Shown: in pieces, positions 1-9,203 of the stretch | How the letters are laid out: every line of letters starts with the position of its first letter | Position numbering within the stretch: the first letter of the stretch is position 1 | Assembly: GCF_001028705.1 (NCBI RefSeq) | Contig: NZ_CP011770.1 | Coordinates: forward strand, 1,057,501-1,121,500 | DNA from: Croceicoccus naphthovorans | GTDB taxonomy: Bacteria > Pseudomonadota > Alphaproteobacteria > Sphingomonadales > Sphingomonadaceae | DNA length: 64,000 nucleotides | Direction of reading: 5' to 3' | Notes under the pieces: generated by a model | The model's input: the letters and a program-made list of their open reading frames with translations, nothing else | Databases searched by the model: none | What the model was told of the DNA's origin: nothing | Translations under genes and position numbers: made by a program

Positions 1-1
1 C

Positions 2-751
2 TCGGGCTACTCGTGCAATAGCGCCACAGGGACTTTTTGCCCATCCTCTAACGCATCACGCGATCTCGTCGTCGACATTAGCGTAAACAATCAGAGCGCT
101 TCCGATATTGCTGCCTATTCCTGTCCAGCGTCACCACCAAACAACGCCAATTTTGAGAAAATATCAAATTTCTCAAATCTTGCTGGTTATAATAATGAAA
201 GGCCAGCAGGATATTCGCGCGACAACTGCCACAAAAGTGGCACCTGTGGCGTCATTGGAACGACGGCGTACGATTGGAACTTCGCCGATTATATGCAGCG
301 TGTGCATGGCTTTACCGTTACTCCGGGTGACTCGACAACTTATCCTTCCGGACTGAGTGGGCAAGCCCGCTATGACGTCTATAAGTGGGAGAAGGCGATC
401 TCCACGCGAACAGACCCGTATCGTGCTGGATATCGGGTTGAGGCAAAAAATAACGGCAATACAACCCACTACTATTGCGCTTACCCTCGCCCGCAAGAGG
501 GTACGCCAGTAGAGACGCCGACGGTTCGGAAAGATAGGCGTCTCCTCCAAGTTGCGTCGGTCGATTGCTCTAATGTGACCGGTAAAACAGTGACAATAGA
601 TCGCTATATTGACGTTTTTCTGGTAGAGCCTGCGCGAGATAGCGGGAGCCAAAAGGAGTTTTACGTCGAAATACTTGGCGAAGACCCTAACGCCGGAAGT
701 AATACAACCTTTCAGCAGTTTGCCAAGCGTAAGGCGGTGCTGATCCGATGA
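2..751 (+). CDS. TadG-like Flp pilus assembly protein, C-terminal part (5' end outside window)
   Basis: An open frame runs from the left edge of the window to the TGA at 749-751 with no internal stop, so this is the last ~249 residues of a longer protein. The terminal stretch (YVEILGEDPNAG, then a basic tail ending AVLIR) resembles the end of TadG-type pilus-associated proteins, which have an N-terminal TadE-like membrane anchor and a large periplasmic domain. Four or more Cys residues are scattered through it. The next gene starts in an ATGA overlap (748-751) and is a TadE homologue, which supports the call. The DNA is visibly poorer in G+C than the genes that follow. The N-terminus and any von Willebrand domain lie outside the window, so the family call rests mainly on position and the C-terminus. 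Confidence 0.65.
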   Translation, partial: SGYSCNSATGTFCPSSNASRDLVVDISVNNQSASDIAAYSCPASPPNNANFEKISNFSNLAGYNNERPAGYSRDNCHKSGTCGVIGTTAYDWNFADYMQRVHGFTVTPGDSTTYPSGLSGQARYDVYKWEKAISTRTDPYRAGYRVEAKNNGNTTHYYCAYPRPQEGTPVETPTVRKDRRLLQVASVDCSNVTGKTVTIDRYIDVFLVEPARDSGSQKEFYVEILGEDPNAGSNTTFQQFAKRKAVLIR

Positions 752-1239
752 TCGGTTTTATCCGCCAGTTTGCAAAAGATGCGCGCGGTGCGGCTTCGTC
801 CGAATTCGTGCTGGCCATACCGATGATCCTGCCGTTGATCTTTGGATCGATGGAGGCTGGCAACTTCTTCTGGAGCCAGCAGAAGCTGACTCAGTCCGTG
901 CGTGATGGCGCGCGGTTTGCTTCACGCCAGAATTACGGCTTGATCTGCCCAAATCTCGATAGCGATCTTGAAACTGACATCAAGAATATCACCCGGACCG
1001 GGCTGCTTTCCGGCGGCACGTCGAAACTTCCCGGCTGGGAGAATTCCGAAATCGACGTCGTTCCGAACTGCGGTGCCTTTACGGCTGGCGGCATCTATTC
1101 CGGATATGGCGGTGCCGGTGCAATCGTGACGGTTCGGGCGGTGGGTGTGCCCTATCGTTCGATCCTCGGTGCGCTTGGGGTTATCGATGACACCTACAAG
1201 CTTGCCGCAGAAGTTCATTCGCCGGTGATTGGCATATGA
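748..1239 (+). CDS. tadE: TadE-like pseudopilin of the Flp pilus system
   Basis: 163 residues. A short cytoplasmic leader is followed by RGAASSEF (about 13-20) and a hydrophobic segment (about 21-40). This is the TadE signature, in which prepilin peptidase cuts ahead of the conserved Glu and the hydrophobic helix anchors the pseudopilin in the inner membrane. TadE proteins are processed by the same peptidase as Flp pilin and are needed for pilus assembly. The start ATG overlaps the stop of the TadG-like gene (ATGA), and the stop overlaps the start of the next TadE gene (ATGA at 1236-1239), indicating translational coupling. Confidence 0.85.
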   Translation: MIGFIRQFAKDARGAASSEFVLAIPMILPLIFGSMEAGNFFWSQQKLTQSVRDGARFASRQNYGLICPNLDSDLETDIKNITRTGLLSGGTSKLPGWENSEIDVVPNCGAFTAGGIYSGYGGAGAIVTVRAVGVPYRSILGALGVIDDTYKLAAEVHSPVIGI

Positions 1240-1922
1240 TTTTTGTGCAGCGGCTTCTTGACGATCGTACGGGTGCGAGTGCGGCAGAGTTCGCGCTTGT
1301 GCTTCCGGCAGCGCTTTTGCTGCTGTTCGGTGTCATCGATGTCGGGCGCTATGCCTGGCAGTTGAACGAATATGAAAAGGCCGTCCAATTGGGGGCACGC
1401 TATGCCGTGGCCACCACCGTCGTGCCAGGCCAACTGGCCGGTGATCTGGCCTTTGCCAATCTTTCCTGCAACGGCGGCCCCCTGCAATACGGTGACACGA
1501 TTTGCGCAGACGCGATGCAAACGATCGTTTGCGTGGACGGCAATCCAGCCGCAACGACGATTGCTGCTGCTTGTTCGTGTCCAAGCGCCGATGGACAGGT
1601 CTGTCTGTCGGGAAGCGCGAACAATTCCGCCTTCACCAATATCGTAACCCGTATGCGCGTAGCATCGAAGCGGATCAACGCGAATGATGTTGTGATCGAA
1701 TACAGGGGTTCCGGTATCGGATACTATGGAGACCCCGCGACGTCGTTGGACAGTGCCAATAACGTCATCCCGTTGCCGGACGCCGCCCCCATCGTTACGG
1801 TCAAATTAACCAATCTGCGATATCAGCCCATCACGCTGACCTTGGTCGGCGCTGATGTGAAATATCCCACGTTCTCGTATTCGCTTACGCTTGAGGACGG
1901 GGATGGGACAGTGGCGAGCTGA
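1236..1922 (+). CDS. Second TadE/TadF-like pseudopilin
   Basis: 228 residues, longer than the preceding paralogue. The N-terminus has the same pattern: RTGASAAEF (about 11-19), then a hydrophobic run LVLPAALLLLFGVIDVG. The remainder is a Cys-containing periplasmic domain. Tad loci usually carry two or three such pseudopilins (TadE, TadF, TadG) in tandem, and this one occupies the TadF slot. It is coupled to the upstream gene by a 4-nt overlap, and its own end is overlapped by the likely start of cpaE. Whether it should be called TadE or TadF cannot be settled by eye. Confidence 0.8.
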   Translation: MIFVQRLLDDRTGASAAEFALVLPAALLLLFGVIDVGRYAWQLNEYEKAVQLGARYAVATTVVPGQLAGDLAFANLSCNGGPLQYGDTICADAMQTIVCVDGNPAATTIAAACSCPSADGQVCLSGSANNSAFTNIVTRMRVASKRINANDVVIEYRGSGIGYYGDPATSLDSANNVIPLPDAAPIVTVKLTNLRYQPITLTLVGADVKYPTFSYSLTLEDGDGTVAS

Positions 1923-3105
1923 AGAAATGGGCAATATGGAATTCCCTTCGGAAACCGGAATGAGGACGGACCGTAACCTTCCGTCAGGCATCCACATCGT
2001 CGCACAAGCGCGCCATTCGCGGGCCTTGGAAACGGCGCTGGGCGGGTCGGTCGAACTGGTCTCGCTGGAACCGGAAGAAGCTGTCTCAGAGGCAGTTGTC
2101 CGCACGGCCAGCGCGCTGGTGCTGGAGGTCGATCCGACGTCGAAGGCATCGCTGGCGCGGGTTTCAGAGATACGTGCGATCCGCCCGGGCCTGCCGCTGA
2201 TCGTCGCGCTGGAACATGCGGACCTTTCCCTGACCCGTACCCTGATCCGTCAGGGCGTGAGCGATGTGGCGACATTGCCATTCGATGTCGAGGAACTGGT
2301 CGGTCAACTGCTCGACGTGTCGGCCAGCCTTGCGCCGAGCGACAAGGCGCAATTGGCGCTGATGGTATCGATGGTCCGCGCCTCTGGCGGTGTCGGGGCG
2401 ACGACGCTGGCCACGCATCTGGCTGAATCGCTGACCGATTGCGGCGGGCGTGCGATGGATGTCTGCATCATCGATCTGGACCTGCAATTCGGGCAGGTCG
2501 CCAATTACCTGAACCTCAAGCCCAAGACGACCGTGCTCGACCTGCTCGACGCGTCGGATCGTCTGGACGAGGATCTGGTCCGCGACGCGGCGCAACAGAC
2601 CGAGCAGGGCATGTCGGTCATTGCCGCCCCTTCGGTTATCGCGCCGCTGGAGGATGTCGATGTCGATCGCCTGCTCAACCTGCTCAAGGTTGCGCGGCAG
2701 AGCTTCGATTTTGTGCTGCTCGACCTTCCGGCGAACTGGACGAACTGGACGCTTTCGGCTGCGCTTGCCTGTAACGAGATTCTGGTCGTCACCGATCAGT
2801 CGATCACCGGGCTGCGCCAGACGAAGCGGGTGATCGAGCTGTTCGACGTGATGCAGGTCAGCCGCGAAAACGTGCGCGTGGTGGTCAACCGCGTGGGCAA
2901 GAAGCTGTTTCAGGCGATCAGCGTGGGCGAGGTTGCCGATACGCTGAGCCGGCCGGTCTTCGCGACCGTGTCGCGTGACAAGGGGGAATTGCAGGTCGCG
3001 CAGGATCAGGCGATGCTCCTGTCCCAGACGAACCGCCGCTCGGCATTCGTGAAGGACGTGGACAAGCTGGCCGAGGCGATCTGCGAACAGGTTATGGGGT
3101 CGTAA
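1903..3105 (+). CDS. cpaE: Pilus assembly ATPase-like protein CpaE/TadZ
   Basis: About 400 residues. An N-terminal receiver-like domain (roughly 30-145) is followed by a MinD/ParA-type domain that starts at SGGVGATTLATHLAE. The Walker A lysine of ParA proteins is replaced (GVGATT), as is usual for CpaE. An aspartate-rich IIDLDLQFGQ element and LLDLPANW fit the other nucleotide-site motifs. CpaE/TadZ localises the Tad machinery to the cell pole and interacts with CpaF. Start choice: ATG 1903 is preceded by GAGG six bases upstream and overlaps the previous gene by 20 nt. TTG 1891 and ATG 1927 or 1936 are alternatives. Three bases separate its stop from cpaF. Confidence 0.9.
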   Translation: MGQWRAEEMGNMEFPSETGMRTDRNLPSGIHIVAQARHSRALETALGGSVELVSLEPEEAVSEAVVRTASALVLEVDPTSKASLARVSEIRAIRPGLPLIVALEHADLSLTRTLIRQGVSDVATLPFDVEELVGQLLDVSASLAPSDKAQLALMVSMVRASGGVGATTLATHLAESLTDCGGRAMDVCIIDLDLQFGQVANYLNLKPKTTVLDLLDASDRLDEDLVRDAAQQTEQGMSVIAAPSVIAPLEDVDVDRLLNLLKVARQSFDFVLLDLPANWTNWTLSAALACNEILVVTDQSITGLRQTKRVIELFDVMQVSRENVRVVVNRVGKKLFQAISVGEVADTLSRPVFATVSRDKGELQVAQDQAMLLSQTNRRSAFVKDVDKLAEAICEQVMGS

Positions 3106-3108
3106 CGC

Positions 3109-4482
3109 ATGAAGTGGTCGGTCAAGCGCGCAGAGGAAACGGTAGAAGCGCCGATGGCGGAAACGCCCGCGCCGCTGCAAACCCTGGATGGGGAACAGGA
3201 CGAGCAGAAGAGGCGCGCGCTTGAACTGAAGGTGTCGATCCACCGGGCGCTGCTCGACAAGATCAACCTGTCGGCGCTCGACAAGATGCCGCGGGAGCAG
3301 ATCCGCTCCGAACTGTCCGAAATTATCAACGAGATCCTTGCCCAGCGGCAGGAAGCGCTGAACCGCACCGAACGCACCGCGCTGGTCGACGACGTGCTGG
3401 ACGAGCTGCTCGGCCTCGGCCCGTTGGAGCCGTTGCTGCAGGACGATTCGATCACGGATATTCTGGTCAACGGGCCGAAGACGGTGTTCGTGGAGCGCAG
3501 CGGTCTGCTCGAACGCGCGCGGACAGAGTTTCAGGATGACAGGCACCTGATGCGCATCATCCAGAAGATCGTCAGCGCGGTGGGCCGCCGCATCGACGAA
3601 TCCTCGCCCTATGTCGACGCGCGCCTTGCCGACGGCAGCCGAGTTAACGCGATCGTTTCGCCGCTGGCGGTGGATGGGGCGCTGCTGTCCATTCGTAAGT
3701 TCGCCAAGAAGCGCATCGGGATCGACCGGCTTATAGAGCTGGGATCGGTGCCGCAGCCGATGGCAGAAGTAATGAAGGCGGTCGTCGCCTCGCGGCGCAA
3801 CGTGCTGATTTCCGGCGGTACGGGTTCGGGCAAGACGACACTCCTCAACGCGATGAGCTCTTTCATCGATACGCGCGAACGCATCGTCACGATCGAGGAC
3901 TCGGCTGAACTTCAGCTTCAGCAGGAACACGTTGCCCGCCTTGAAACCCGCCCGCCGAATATCGAGGGCAAGGGCGAGGTGACGCAGCGCGAACTGGTGA
4001 AGAACGCGCTGCGTATGCGCCCGGATCGCATCATCGTCGGCGAAGTTCGCGCAGGCGAAGCGTTCGACATGCTTCAGGCGATGAATACCGGCCACGACGG
4101 TTCGATGACGACGGTTCACGCCAATACCCCGCGCGACGCGCTGTCGCGTCTGGAACAGATGATCGGCATGAGCGGGATCGACATTTCCGCCAAGTCGTCA
4201 CGCGCACAGATCGCCACGGCCATCAACGTCGTGGTTCAGGTCGGTCGCCTTGCCGACGGTCGCCGCCGCGTGCTCAGCCTGTCGGAAATTACCGGGATGG
4301 AGGGTGAGACGATCACGATGCAGGAAATCTATCGCTTCAAGATTTCGGGCCGCGACGAACACAACAACGTCATCGGCCGGTTCGAGGCGACCGGTATCCG
4401 CCCGAAATTCCATGCCGAGGCGGTGTCCGCCGGCATCACCCTGCCGCCCGAACTGTTCCGTCCAGACTTCGATATGAACTGA
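3109..4482 (+). CDS. cpaF: CpaF/TadA secretion ATPase
   Basis: 457 residues, typical for the family. This is the hexameric ATPase that powers Flp pilus assembly on the cytoplasmic face of the inner membrane. Visible motifs are Walker [10 protein letters not shown] (about residues 236-244), the Asp-box-like region [11 protein letters not shown], the [21 protein letters not shown]alker B/His-box area, and [13 protein letters not shown]. The N-terminal ~90 residues are the charged, variable extension usual in CpaF. It sits between cpaE and the two TadB/TadC platform genes, the canonical order. Confidence 0.96.
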   Translation: MKWSVKRAEETVEAPMAETPAPLQTLDGEQDEQKRRALELKVSIHRALLDKINLSALDKMPREQIRSELSEIINEILAQRQEALNRTERTALVDDVLDELLGLGPLEPLLQDDSITDILVNGPKTVFVERSGLLERARTEFQDDRHLMRIIQKIVSAVGRRIDESSPYVDARLADGSRVNAIVSPLAVDGALLSIRKFAKKRIGIDRLIELGSVPQPMAEVMKAVVASRRNVLISGGTGSGKTTLLNAMSSFIDTRERIVTIEDSAELQLQQEHVARLETRPPNIEGKGEVTQRELVKNALRMRPDRIIVGEVRAGEAFDMLQAMNTGHDGSMTTVHANTPRDALSRLEQMIGMSGIDISAKSSRAQIATAINVVVQVGRLADGRRRVLSLSEITGMEGETITMQEIYRFKISGRDEHNNVIGRFEATGIRPKFHAEAVSAGITLPPELFRPDFDMN

Positions 4483-4483
4483 C

Positions 4484-5485
4484 ATGATCGACATACTGCT
4501 CAAGGTCATTACGCTGATCGCCGTCTTCGGGACGGTGTTTCTCATCTCGCAGGTCGGGATGGATTACGTCTTCAGCAAGACGGCGCACACGCGCGCCGTG
4601 AACAAGCGCCTGAGGATGATCCGCGAAGGCAGCACGCGCGAGGAAATCCTGGCCCGCCTGCGCAAGGCCGCGCCGAAGCAGATCACGAACCTGCCCGGTT
4701 TCATGGTCGGCCCGGTGCGCAAGCTGGAACGCACGCTGATGACGGCGCAGCTGTCGCTGACGGCAAGCCAGGTGATGTTCATGATGCTGGGCGCGTTCGT
4801 CGGCATCATGGCGCTGCTGCTGCTGGCCATCGGCGGCGCGGGGATCGAGTTTTCGGCGGGCACATTCGTGCTGACCGCGGCGATTGCGACCTGTGCGGGC
4901 ATTTTCGTGCCGTTGATGGTGATCGGCTCGATCGCGCAACGTCGCCGCAAAAAGATCGAGGAACAGTTCCCCGTCGCGCTCGACGTCTTCGTCCGGGCAT
5001 TGCGTGCAGGCCATCCCATCGCCTCGGCCATCGAATTGCTGACGACCGAGATGGAAGATCCCATCGGCAGCGAATTCGGTCTTGTCGCCGATGAAGTCGC
5101 CTATGGCGCGGAATTGACCGACGCCTTGTCGGCCATGGCCGAACGCTGGGATCTTGAAGACATCCGCATGTTCGTCGTTTCGCTTTCGGTCCAGAACGAA
5201 ACGGGCGGCAACCTGGCCGAGATCCTGCAGAACCTTTCCGAAGTGATCCGCGCGCGCGCCAGCCTGTACATGAAGGTCCGCGCGCTCAGTTCCGAAGGGC
5301 GGATGACGGGGTGGATGCTGACCATCCTGCCCATCGTCGCCTTCCTCGGCCTGTTTACGGTGAACCCGGAATTCTACCTTAGCGTCGCGCAGGAAACGAT
5401 GTTCATCGTCGGCTTTATCTGCCTGATGGCTCTGTATTTGATCGGGTTTTTCTGGATCAAGGCGCTGGTGAACATCAAGGTCTGA
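4484..5485 (+). CDS. tadB: TadB inner-membrane platform protein
   Basis: 333 residues with one membrane segment at the extreme N-terminus, two hydrophobic segments near 95-147 and two at the C-terminus (about 275-330). Between them lies a type II secretion F (T2SSF) domain containing FPVALDVFVRALRAGHPIASAIE. TadB pairs with TadC to form the platform on which CpaF acts. It starts one base after the cpaF stop and ends two bases before tadC, so the genes are almost certainly co-transcribed and co-translated. Confidence 0.93.
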   Translation: MIDILLKVITLIAVFGTVFLISQVGMDYVFSKTAHTRAVNKRLRMIREGSTREEILARLRKAAPKQITNLPGFMVGPVRKLERTLMTAQLSLTASQVMFMMLGAFVGIMALLLLAIGGAGIEFSAGTFVLTAAIATCAGIFVPLMVIGSIAQRRRKKIEEQFPVALDVFVRALRAGHPIASAIELLTTEMEDPIGSEFGLVADEVAYGAELTDALSAMAERWDLEDIRMFVVSLSVQNETGGNLAEILQNLSEVIRARASLYMKVRALSSEGRMTGWMLTILPIVAFLGLFTVNPEFYLSVAQETMFIVGFICLMALYLIGFFWIKALVNIKV

Positions 5486-5487
5486 TC

Positions 5488-6474
5488 ATGCTCGAACTTA
5501 TCCTCACCAATCAGGCAACCCGGATGGCGACATTGTTCGGCATCTTCGTGCTGGTCGCGGGTGTCGTGCTGATCATCATCAGCGTGGCGAACCGCCGTGC
5601 GCAGGTAAAGGCCGGTCTGGCCCAGATCGCCACCGCCAACGCGCCGGTCGGCGTCGATGCGGGATCACAGGCCAGTTTGCGCCAGCGTGAGAACCAGAAC
5701 GCCTGGGCCCGCCTTGCCGACATGATCGAGCGGACGGGCCTCGACCTCAACGATTCCAAGAGCGAACGCCTGCGCGACAAACTGATTGCCGCCGGGTACA
5801 CCCATCCCGCCGCGCCGCGCATCTTCACGCTGGCGCGCATCGCGATCATGGCGTTCTTCCCGCTCGCCTTCATCTTCTTTGCCTATGCCTATTCGGAAGA
5901 GCCGCCGGGCTTTCTGACGATCTATATCGGCTGCTCGCTGCTCGGTCTGCTGGGCCTCTATTTCCCGAACCTTTTCGTTCAGGCCAAGGCGGATCGCCGC
6001 AAGGAAGCCATCATCAACGGCTTTCCCGATTGTCTCGACCTGTTGCTCGTCTGCGTCGAAGCGGGCCTTGGTATCGAGGCAGCGATGGACCGCGTCGGGC
6101 GCGAAATGGTAAAATCGCACCCGCTGGTGGCGCAATTGCTGTCGATCGCGGTGCTGCGGCTGCGCGCCGGCGCTACGCGTGAAGAGGCGTTTCGCCGCCT
6201 AGCCGAAATGGCGCGCGTGGATGAAATCCGGTCGTTCACCACGTTGCTGATCCAGTCGGACAAGCTGGGCACGAGCATGAGCTCGACACTGCGCGTCTAT
6301 GCCGGGGAAATGCGCGAAAAACGGCGGATGCGGGCCGAGGAAAAGGCGCATCGCTTGCCTGTTCTCATTTCCATCCCGCTTGTGGTATGCATGTTGCCGA
6401 CCATGATCGGGGTTCTGATGCTGCCGGCCAGCATCCGCGTCGTGCGGGATATCTTCCCGCTGATGAACCGATAG
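5488..6474 (+). CDS. tadC: TadC inner-membrane platform protein
   Basis: 328 residues. There is a hydrophobic N-terminal segment (about 15-35), a pair near 108-155, a T2SSF domain with NGFPDCLDLLLVCVEAGLGIEAA, and a C-terminal hydrophobic segment (LPVLISIPLVVCMLPTMIGV). It is a paralogue of the preceding TadB, as in all tad loci. The spacing to tadB is two bases. Confidence 0.93.
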   Translation: MLELILTNQATRMATLFGIFVLVAGVVLIIISVANRRAQVKAGLAQIATANAPVGVDAGSQASLRQRENQNAWARLADMIERTGLDLNDSKSERLRDKLIAAGYTHPAAPRIFTLARIAIMAFFPLAFIFFAYAYSEEPPGFLTIYIGCSLLGLLGLYFPNLFVQAKADRRKEAIINGFPDCLDLLLVCVEAGLGIEAAMDRVGREMVKSHPLVAQLLSIAVLRLRAGATREEAFRRLAEMARVDEIRSFTTLLIQSDKLGTSMSSTLRVYAGEMREKRRMRAEEKAHRLPVLISIPLVVCMLPTMIGVLMLPASIRVVRDIFPLMNR

Positions 6475-6497
6475 AGGGACCAAAGGGGGGTAAAATC

Positions 6498-7232
6498 ATG
6501 CGCAAGTTCGCAACCATCGCCGGAATCGCGCTCGCCGCCACGGGGGTGAGCGGGTGCCAGATGATCACCGGATCGGGTCTGGCCTCTGCCGATATGAGCA
6601 AGCTCGACATGTCCGAGTACTTCGCTCAGCGGATTGCCACGGGCCGTATGCATCTGGCGAACCACCGCCCGACGCGTGCGATCACCGCGTTCCAGCAGGC
6701 GTCGTACCACCCCGACTATGCGGGCGATGCGTTCAACGGCATGGCGATCGCCTATGACCAGATCGGTCGCCCCGATCTTGCCGCCCGGTATTTCGAGGCT
6801 GCGATGGCCGCCGCGCCGCAGGATGAACGGTTCGCCCGCAACTTCGCGCGCTTTCAGGGGCGTGAGGCGATGGCAATGTCCATTCCGCAGATCGAGGAAG
6901 CGCCGGTCGAACTGGCGGTCAAGGAACCTGCCCGTCCGGACGTTCGCGGCCCGATCCGTGTCGAAGTGCCGTCGTCCGACGTGCCCAGTGCCGTTCATGT
7001 CGAACGCGCGCCGCCGGTCCGCGTCGCCCGCGTCTCGCAGGCGGAAGTCGCCGTCGGTACCGACCGCGAAAGCGCCGTGCGCACCGCGCTTGCGCAGCCT
7101 GCAGCCAAGGTAACGGTAGAAAAACGCAGCGCCGCAGAACGCACCGCAATGCGGGCCCGACGGGGCGCACAGGCGCGTAAGGCCTACCCGATCCGCATCG
7201 TGCTGAACGATGCGTCCGGATATCGCCGATAA
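6498..7232 (+). CDS. tadD: TadD-like lipoprotein with a tetratricopeptide-type region
   Basis: 244 residues. The start ATG at 6498 is preceded by AAAGGGGGG. The first 20 residues are a lipoprotein signal (hydrophobic stretch, then VSGC, lipidation at Cys20). Residues ~45-115 read as TPR-like helices (HLANHRPTRAITAFQQA, then DEAFNG-type spacing and PDLAARYFEAAMA). The C-terminal half is low complexity, rich in Val, Ala and Arg, and ends with a basic tail. TadD is the pilotin-like lipoprotein of the Tad secretin. Its position after tadC supports the call. The C-terminal half has no motif I recognise. Confidence 0.8.
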   Translation: MRKFATIAGIALAATGVSGCQMITGSGLASADMSKLDMSEYFAQRIATGRMHLANHRPTRAITAFQQASYHPDYAGDAFNGMAIAYDQIGRPDLAARYFEAAMAAAPQDERFARNFARFQGREAMAMSIPQIEEAPVELAVKEPARPDVRGPIRVEVPSSDVPSAVHVERAPPVRVARVSQAEVAVGTDRESAVRTALAQPAAKVTVEKRSAAERTAMRARRGAQARKAYPIRIVLNDASGYRR

Positions 7233-7249
7233 GACAGGAACTCTTCAGC

Positions 7250-7723
7250 GTGGATCCCTATGCCGTCGCGCTTGCCGCGATCTTCATCGTGTTCGCGTTG
7301 ACCGGCGCGGTCTACGACATTCGCGAACGCCGTATTCCCAACTGGTTGAACGCCGCGATGCTGGTCACAGGCCTTGTGTTGGTGACCGCGCTGACCGGAT
7401 GGCAGGACGGTCTGTCCGCCCTGGGCCACTTCGCCGCGGCGCTGGTCGGTGCGATGGTCATCTTTGCGCTGAAGCTGTGGGGCGGGGGCGATGCAAAGTT
7501 CTATGCCGCCAGCGCGGGCTGGTTTCCGATCAAGGCGGCGCTGGGCCTGTTCGTCAGCGTCGCGGCGGCGGGCCTGATCGTCGCCATCGTCTGGTTGCTG
7601 TTTTACAAGCTGACGGGTCGCAAGCTGAAGCGTGGTGACAAGGTCATGCCCTATGGCGTGGCCATCGCGGCCGGGGGCATCATCATGATGCTGTTCCGGC
7701 CCGATGGCGGCCTTCTTACCTGA
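7250..7723 (+). CDS. cpaA: Prepilin peptidase CpaA/TadV (A24 family)
   Basis: 157 residues, a GTG start at 7250 and very hydrophobic with about five to six membrane helices. Both catalytic aspartates of the A24 aspartic peptidase family are visible: one in YDIRERRIPNWLN (about residue 23) and one in LWGGGDAKFYA (about residue 82). It would cleave the leader peptides of Flp pilin and of the TadE-like pseudopilins upstream. The short, single-domain form without the methylase domain is typical of Tad systems. It is the last gene of the + strand run, 17 bases after tadD. Confidence 0.9.
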   Translation: MDPYAVALAAIFIVFALTGAVYDIRERRIPNWLNAAMLVTGLVLVTALTGWQDGLSALGHFAAALVGAMVIFALKLWGGGDAKFYAASAGWFPIKAALGLFVSVAAAGLIVAIVWLLFYKLTGRKLKRGDKVMPYGVAIAAGGIIMMLFRPDGGLLT

Positions 7724-7739
7724 TTGGCGCGGCGCTGCC

Positions 7740-8150
7740 TCAATGCAGGCTGTGCGGCATCCTCACGTCCCCTGCAACAAAGCGATTGCGGGCCAGCAGG
7801 CCCTCTATCCGCAGCGCAAGGTCCTCTGGCGAAAACGGTTTGGTCATGTAATCCGCCACCCCGGCGCGCAGGGCGGCCAGCACGTCTTCCTGACTGCGGC
7901 GGGACGTCATCATGATCACCGGGATTCGCGCATGGACCGGATCGCTTTTCAACGCGATCAGCGTTTCCATCCCCGACCGCACTGGCATCATCGCGTCCAG
8001 CAGGATCGCATCGGGCGTGCGGGTCTGCAACGCCTCAAGGCATTGCTCGCCGTCTTCGACCGTGTGCACCTCGTGCCCCACGGTGACGAGCCGGTGGCGC
8101 ACCATTTCAGACAGGATTTCGTCGTCGTCGGCGACCAGTATGTAAGACAT
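7740..8150 (-). CDS. Single-domain CheY-like response regulator
   Basis: 136 residues, essentially only a receiver domain. The acidic pocket (VADDDE, residues 7-11), the phosphoacceptor Asp52 (LLDAMMP) and the conserved lysine Lys104 (DYMTKPF) are all present, so it should be phosphorylatable. No output domain is present and no kinase gene is adjacent. It converges on the end of the tad locus with 16 bases between stops and diverges from the TonB gene. Its partner cannot be named from context. Confidence 0.9.
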   Translation of the reverse strand: MSYILVADDDEILSEMVRHRLVTVGHEVHTVEDGEQCLEALQTRTPDAILLDAMMPVRSGMETLIALKSDPVHARIPVIMMTSRRSQEDVLAALRAGVADYMTKPFSPEDLALRIEGLLARNRFVAGDVRMPHSLH

Positions 8151-8246
8151 GTTTCCTCCGCGTCTGCTGCCCTATTCTAGCGGCTTTGCGGGACAGGCGG
8201 GCATGATGCGCGGGAACGGGCGGGGGGCGGCGATCATTGTCCCGGC

Positions 8247-9008
8247 ATGGAGCAAATGGCCTACGAACCCCTCTCGCGCCGCAGCCGCGTGATCGGCAAG
8301 GCACGGCGCAAGATGACCGCGGGCCGTCTGGCAACCATCGCCGTCGTCACGCTGATCCATGTCGGCGCGGTTTTCGCGCTGTTGCGGGCGTTCGATATCG
8401 ATGTCGTGCCCAACGCGGTGAAGGAGACGATTACCGCGATATCGTTGGAACTGACCCCCGAACCCGATCCGCCGCCGCCCGAAAAGGTCGAGGAGGTCGA
8501 GCCGGAAGGCGCGTCTGGTGCAGAGGCAGCGCGAGCGAAGCCGAAAGAGGTCAGCGCCCCGCCCCCCAAGATCGTGATCAAGGACCCGCCGCCCGCGCCC
8601 CCGGTATCGTCGGACGGCGACGAGAACCGATCGGGCGCGGCAGAGCAGGGCGCAGGCACCGGCGGTGGCGGCCCCGGCGTGGGTACGGGCAGCGGCGGAG
8701 AGGGTACCGGCAGCGGAGGTGTCGCCTATCAGCGGCGCGCCGAGAAGGTCGCCGGGGAAATTCGTGCCAAGGACTATCCGCGTTCCAGCGTGGAACAACG
8801 GGACGGGGCCTATGTCATCGTCCACTTCACCGTCACCGCCGGCGGCCGCGCCACCGGCTGCCGCGTCGCGCGGTCCAGCGGTAATGCAGAGGTGGATCGC
8901 ATCACGTGCCAACTGGTCGAGCAGCGGTTCCGTTATCGCCCGGCCATTGATGGGAACGGCAACCCGACATCGGAAAAAGTCGGGTGGAAACAATGGTGGT
9001 GGCAGTAG
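8247..9008 (+). CDS. TonB family energy transducer with a glycine-rich linker
   Basis: 253 residues. The parts in order are a cytoplasmic basic leader, a membrane anchor (about 28-47), a Pro/Glu/Lys-rich periplasmic segment (about 70-115), an unusual Gly/Ser/Thr linker (about 123-155) and a C-terminal TonB domain (about 165-253) ending WKQWWWQ. TonB proteins pass proton-motive force from ExbB/ExbD to outer-membrane receptors. No exbBD or receptor gene is adjacent. This is one of three TonB-domain genes in the window (others at 47763-48641 and 61129-61800). Confidence 0.85.
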   Translation: MEQMAYEPLSRRSRVIGKARRKMTAGRLATIAVVTLIHVGAVFALLRAFDIDVVPNAVKETITAISLELTPEPDPPPPEKVEEVEPEGASGAEAARAKPKEVSAPPPKIVIKDPPPAPPVSSDGDENRSGAAEQGAGTGGGGPGVGTGSGGEGTGSGGVAYQRRAEKVAGEIRAKDYPRSSVEQRDGAYVIVHFTVTAGGRATGCRVARSSGNAEVDRITCQLVEQRFRYRPAIDGNGNPTSEKVGWKQWWWQ

Positions 9009-9203
9009 ATCGTAGCGTTACCATTTTGCGATTGCGATAAACCTTCGCATCTGCAACAAATATCTCTCTTGCCCAGTTAATCTAAGTTAACTTGCGGTGA
9101 GTCGTGGCATTTCCCGCGACCAAATTCGCGTTTGCAACGGAACTTCCAGCGGTTGGCGGCATTGCCCTAAGGTAGTCCCCAATAATCAGGTGAAGGTGGC
9201 CAG

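Noticed and set aside
2164..4119. 651-codon open frame on the minus strand
   Set aside because: It is antisense to cpaE and cpaF, both of which have clear motifs. Its composition is Arg/His-rich, as expected for a shadow of GC-rich coding DNA.
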